DNA of 21,120 nt from positions 108,826 through 129,945 of the forward strand of contig VHZZ01000218.1 in assembly GCA_009801015.1 (NCBI GenBank). Direction: 5' to 3'. Position numbers and translations under genes: made by a program. Below are positions 17,512 to 21,120 of the stretch, in pieces. The notes below the pieces were generated by a model. It saw only the letters and a program-made list of their open reading frames with translations. It had not been told where the DNA came from and ran no database searches. Each line of letters begins with the position of its first letter. Position 1 is the first letter of the stretch. This DNA comes from Silene noctiflora (taxonomy: Eukaryota; Streptophyta; Magnoliopsida; Caryophyllales; Caryophyllaceae).

Positions 17512-17921
17512 CTAGTTTAGACCTCGTGCAATAAATCCACGGTATTTAAAGTTTCTTTTATTTTTAATAAATTGCTTATATAATAGCAGTATCTTATTAA
17601 TTGTTCATATTTCTCATCATAGTATTTTGCTTTGAGAAAAAAAAGGTTGTAACTGATAATTACTCGAGAGAATTGACCGATGTGCTGAAATATATTATAA
17701 AAAAANTTATATTTTAATTAAGATATTATAGTTTTGATTTTAGTGAAAATAATATAATTTAATTTAATTTTAATGAAAAGATAATAATTTAATGAAATAA
17801 AGAAATAAAATATAATTATTAGTTTCCTTATTTATTTAATTGTACTTAGCTTCCTTATTTAGGAAGATGCTTTTTGGAAGGAAAAATTGAGAGATCGTCT
17901 ATTCTTTTAGTAGATAGGTGA
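17512..17921 (-). mobile_element. Non-autonomous Helitron 6, 410 bp
   Basis: On the minus strand: start A|TCACCTATCTACTAAAAGAA; 3' end CCGTGGATTTATTGCACGAGG, then TCTAAACTAG|T. The hairpin is imperfect. Contains the N at 17706. Confidence 0.75.
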
Positions 17922-18040
17922 TTCTTTAGATGACAAGAGAAACCGACTCCGCTTAAATCTTCAAGTATACGTAATAACCTACAAATCACGTTTATCAGCT
18001 TAACTATGTAGTTGAGTTAGTGGATAAGGCAAAAGAGTTA

Positions 18041-18223
18041 CTTGCTTTGTTCCGGTCAATTGTTTTCCTTTGGTTTTAGCACACAGATCAAGGGAAGAGG
18101 AGGAGTCAATTATGAGTGAGAAAGATCAAATTGTTCATCAAATGCAATCTTAAAATAGAAGCACAACAATTGACGGAGATACTCGAAATGAAATATGACA
18201 ACAAATAATCGGGACAAAGGGAG
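18041..18223. mobile_element. Stowaway-like MITE, 183 bp
   Basis: TA at 18039-18040 and 18224-18225. The termini CTTGCTTTGTTCCGGTCAAT and, reverse-complemented, CTCCCTTTGTCCCGATTATT are imperfect inverted repeats with the Stowaway signature. Confidence 0.65.
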
Positions 18224-18337
18224 TATATATTGTCTCGTTATAATTCAGTTGTTTTATGACGGAGTCTTTAACTTATGGAGTATTTTTTTCACATTTAATT
18301 ATCTACAAGTAACCCCTAAGTACAAATTAAACTCATA

Positions 18338-18429
18338 CTCCCTCTGACCTGTTACACTTGTTTTATTTTGTGAGGGAAAAATAAAACAAGTGTAAACAAT
18401 ATCACTGAGACGGGACGGGACGGAGGGAG
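18338..18429. mobile_element. Stowaway MITE, 92 bp
   Basis: TA target duplication (18336-18337 and 18430-18431). Ends CTCCCTCTGACC and, reverse-complemented, CTCCCTCCGTCCCGTCCCGT. The centre folds through TACACTTGTTTTATTTT and its inverse. Among the best-preserved MITEs here. Confidence 0.9.
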
Positions 18430-18529
18430 TATATGGTTAATCTGCCAAAGAAGAGAAAACTGAACACCTAATAATCCAAGAAACAACTTTATATTGGTAG
18501 TGTTATTTGAGCTGAAACTTTTTACGTCT

Positions 18530-18620
18530 AATACAACTTGCCTTATTGTGAGAGAGACACTATCCGTCTTTAGCTTTTAACGGATGATACCCGTCTTCAA
18601 TAAAAATTTGTGTACAAATA
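18530..18620. mobile_element. Degenerate TTGTGA/CCGTC fold-back repeat
   Basis: TTGTGAGAGAGACACTATCCGTC and a later AACGGATGATACCCGTC with AAAATTTGTG resemble the TTTGTGACGG elements at 3313 and 6106. No target duplication was found. Confidence 0.35.
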
Positions 18621-18872
18621 ATTGACAAAAACCGAATATTTACCAAACATCCTCATCATAATGAGTACGTCTTAACTTAAAACGTCTCACAACCTCCTTT
18701 CATTTCAACTTTTAATTGTGGTCAATTATAAGAAACGTCTAATAAAAAATAGTGCATTATAGTTAAACATCATAATCCCATTTAAACCTTTTTATTTAGA
18801 TGCTTCCAAGGTCAAATATCGTGCTAAATTAAGCATTTGACTAAGACGTATATTCAACAAATTAAAAATTTA

Positions 18873-19082
18873 CACCTTCCGTTCCAGGTCATTTGTCGTC
18901 CTATTCCATTTTGTGTCTCGGTCAATTATTGTCTTTTCTATGTTATGATTGCATTTGATCGATAAGCTATTTGATCCTTTACACTCAATTTAGTCCATTT
19001 ATCATCCTATAATTGACCCCCTCATTTTTTCTTGACTTTTTTCTTAAAACCGAAGGATAACAATTGATCGGGACGGAGGGAG
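18873..19082. mobile_element. Stowaway-like MITE, 210 bp
   Basis: TA at 18871-18872 and 19083-19084. Ends CACCTTCCGTTCCAGGTCAT and, reverse-complemented, CTCCCTCCGTCCCGATCAAT. Similar AATTGATCGGGAC sequence links it to the 18041 element. Confidence 0.8.
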
Positions 19083-19348
19083 TAATTTAATTTAATTAAG
19101 ATGGTTATTACACCGTATCAAACCTTCCTAATCAAGCTTATCGATTACCAACTACACGTACGCAATTACGCATGCATGGTTTTAACAATTAGGCACCTGT
19201 TCATCTTGATTTATACCTTTAACCTAACTTTTTTTTTTTTTTTTCTTAAATGCATGGTGTTTTTATTCTAAGTTAATAGAGTGACCTGGTAAACGGGTTA
19301 ATCGGATTGGATACGGTTTAAGTTTGTTCAAGTTTGCAAGATTTCGAG

Positions 19349-19889
19349 TAGGGCTGAGAATAGGTCCAAGACCGGACCGAACCGGACCTAACCGGACGGG
19401 ACAGAAGACCGAAAATAAAAATTTAGTGGACCGAAGACCGGACCTAAAACTTTCGGTCTTGGACGGGACCGAACCCGAAATATTTGGTCCGATCCGGTCC
19501 GGTCTTGGACCGAAATGGACCTAAAACTAGTTTTTTCACTGTTTCGTATACGATAATTACATTTTAATTCCACTAAATAAAATGTATTTAAATAATTAGG
19601 TGATTTTTTTTTTTGAAAATTATTGACAATACTAATTTATAATGTCTTCGGAAGATAAAATGTTAATTTGATTCATAATATTTTAATGATTGGTCTTTAA
19701 AACATGAAATTTGGTCCATTCGGTCCGGACCTAAATTAACCGGTCTTGGACCGGACCGGACCGAAGACCGAAATTTGAAAAAACGAGGACCGAGGACCAG
19801 ACCAAAATAATTCGGTTCGGATTTGGTCCAGACCAAATGGTCCGGTCCGGTCCATTTTTCCAGTCTCGACCTAAATTTGTTCACCCCTA
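19349..19889. mobile_element. hAT-like non-autonomous element, 541 bp
   Basis: Flanked by 8-bp ATTTCGAG (19341-19348 and 19890-19897). The termini TAGGGCTGAGAA and, reverse-complemented, TAGGGGTGAACA are short inverted repeats. The 8-bp TSD and TAGGG start fit the hAT superfamily. Both arms are filled with GGACC/GGTCC units (ACCGGACCGAACCGGACC and its inverse). Open frames of 61-73 codons here are products of these units. The element sits inside another repeat whose edges (TGACCTGGTAAACGGG at 19282; CAGGTCA at 19908) are themselves inverted. Confidence 0.8.
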
Positions 19890-19897
19890 ATTTCGAG

Positions 19898-20818
19898 TCA
19901 AATCATCAGGTCACTTCTAGTGAGGTATAATATTATTGATTGGATCTAATGACCTTGTTTTTTTTACAATTTTTTTCTATTTGAGAAGGTTCGTCTAACG
20001 AATTTAAAAATGTATGGTTCGAAAACGCAATTCTAGACCCGAAATAGTAGAAAACCTAAATTTATTTTAACAGCTGGTACTCGAACCTTGGCATTCAATC
20101 AACAAGCAATATAATTTAAAACTCCAATTTTAAGAAACTTTTAAATAAACATGCTATTAAACGACTCTGCATCTAATACGATTAAGATGTACAATCATAC
20201 CAATCAAACTTAGTTCAACCAGGGTCTAAATAATATTGGACGATTTACCCTTTCTTTTGAGTAACCATTTTTAATTAAAATCGACCGGCCAATGTAATTT
20301 TAAACACGTATAATAATTTAGCTTATTTCAGTTCAGTTCAGTTCAGTTTAGTTTTATGCACTTCATTTCAGTTATTCTCTTCATAAATTAACTCTTACTT
20401 CAGTCACTTCAGCTCCATTAAGTTCAGTTCAGTTCAGCTCCAATAAACTCAGTTTGGTTCAGACAATTTCAGTCCGAAAGAACAGGACCGGTGAACAATG
20501 ACAACTACTCAACAAGATTGCATACGTTTTCTAGTTTAAGAGGAGTACCGTGACAGAAGATTGTAATTAATAAAGTATTGCCTCACGTCAAATGTTAGTC
20601 AATTAGTCCAATTTGGTGCCAAATGCATGCATGCAATAAGAAATGCTTGTCCATTCTTTGTTTCTTCTAAGGAGATATGAATGCAATGATCGATAATATT
20701 GATGCCTTTCATATAAGCATATCATATAAATAGTACTTAATATATAAGTATTGTAGTAGATTTCCGTGTTTTAAGTTTGAGAATAATATCATTCATCTTT
20801 GAGCGCTAAATTATATAA
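19898..20818. repeat. Non-genic; TTCAG-rich repeat at 20333-20490
   Basis: 20333-20490 consists of TTCAGTTCAGTTCAG-type units ending CCGAAAGAACAGG, the same family as 1193-1275. The rest is AT-rich with no recognised gene. A GGTTCGAGTACC stretch near 20075 (minus strand) recalls a tRNA B-box, but no tRNA fold is present. Confidence 0.45.
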
Positions 20819-20819
20819 G

Positions 20820-21120
20820 GGAGCGTTTGGTTCACACAAAGGTATCGATATGGAATCAGGAATCAAATCAGGGTGATATGGGTTTGGAACTCGATTCCTC
20901 ATACCTTGTGTTTGGTTCAATTCGGGAATGAGAAATCAAATCTTGTTGTATGTTTATTTTATTAATAAGATTTTGTACTATTTACTTATTTATTAATTTT
21001 CTACTTTAAATTTTCATATACGGAGTATTAATTAGTTAAAACTTTTTTATAATTCTTTTTATATATGTTGCTTTTTTTAAATATCATAATATTTTTTGTT
21101 CTTAAATATATTAAACACGT
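20820..21120 (+). mobile_element. Probable MITE start, truncated by window end
   Basis: GGGAGCGTTTGGTTCACAC is a typical terminus of GTTTGG-class plant MITEs, and TTGTGTTTGGTTCAATTCGG recurs 90 bases later. The right end is not in the window, so boundaries and class are open. Confidence 0.4.

Noticed and set aside
19324..19884. Three arginine/proline-rich frames of 61-73 codons
   Set aside because: Artefacts of GGACC/GGTCC units in the hAT-like element, readable on both strands.
20060..20100. tRNA-like B-box GGTTCGAGTACC
   Set aside because: No A-box, cloverleaf or acceptor stem could be found around it.

Overview
This is plant nuclear DNA, most likely from a eudicot. It is AT-rich, has spliced germin-like genes, and is dense in non-autonomous transposons (Helitrons, Stowaway and Tourist MITEs, Mutator-like and hAT-like elements). 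The repeat style is reminiscent of Caryophyllales, but that is an impression and not a demonstrated placement. Three N bases (7399, 7432, 17706) point to a draft assembly.

Layout. 1-2280: an F-box gene remnant on + and a decayed non-LTR retrotransposon fragment (zf-RVT plus RNase H) on -. 2490-2822: a broken 3' piece of a germin-like gene on -. 3210-4635: a run of seven box C/D snoRNA candidates on -, several with 10-13 nt guides to 18S or 25S rRNA that I recognise. MITEs fill the wide gaps between them. At about 5690-5770 lies promoter-like sequence (telo-box plus site II motifs) that could drive this cluster as one polycistronic transcript. 5790-6300: two elements with 9-10 bp target duplications. 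6954-7689: a head-to-tail dimer of a 361-bp element. 7716-9470 and 12865-15708: two intact two-exon germin-like protein genes on -, with introns of about 1.0 and 2.1 kb carrying SINE, Helitron and Mutator-like insertions. 9947-10244: a Tourist MITE. 10888-17921: six short Helitron-type elements. 18041-19082: three Stowaway elements. 19349-19889: a hAT-like element. 20820-end: the start of another MITE-like element.

How it works together. The functional content appears to be two secreted, manganese-cupin-type germin-like proteins and a snoRNA cluster directing 2'-O-methylation of rRNA. The germin-like genes and the pseudogene are duplicates of one another: the pseudogene and the 7.7-kb gene share coding sequence and 3' flank. 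Everything else looks like transposon debris. I see no bacterial-type system, CRISPR array or virus. The least expected content is the snoRNA cluster, which has no long ORF and would be missed by protein-based annotation.
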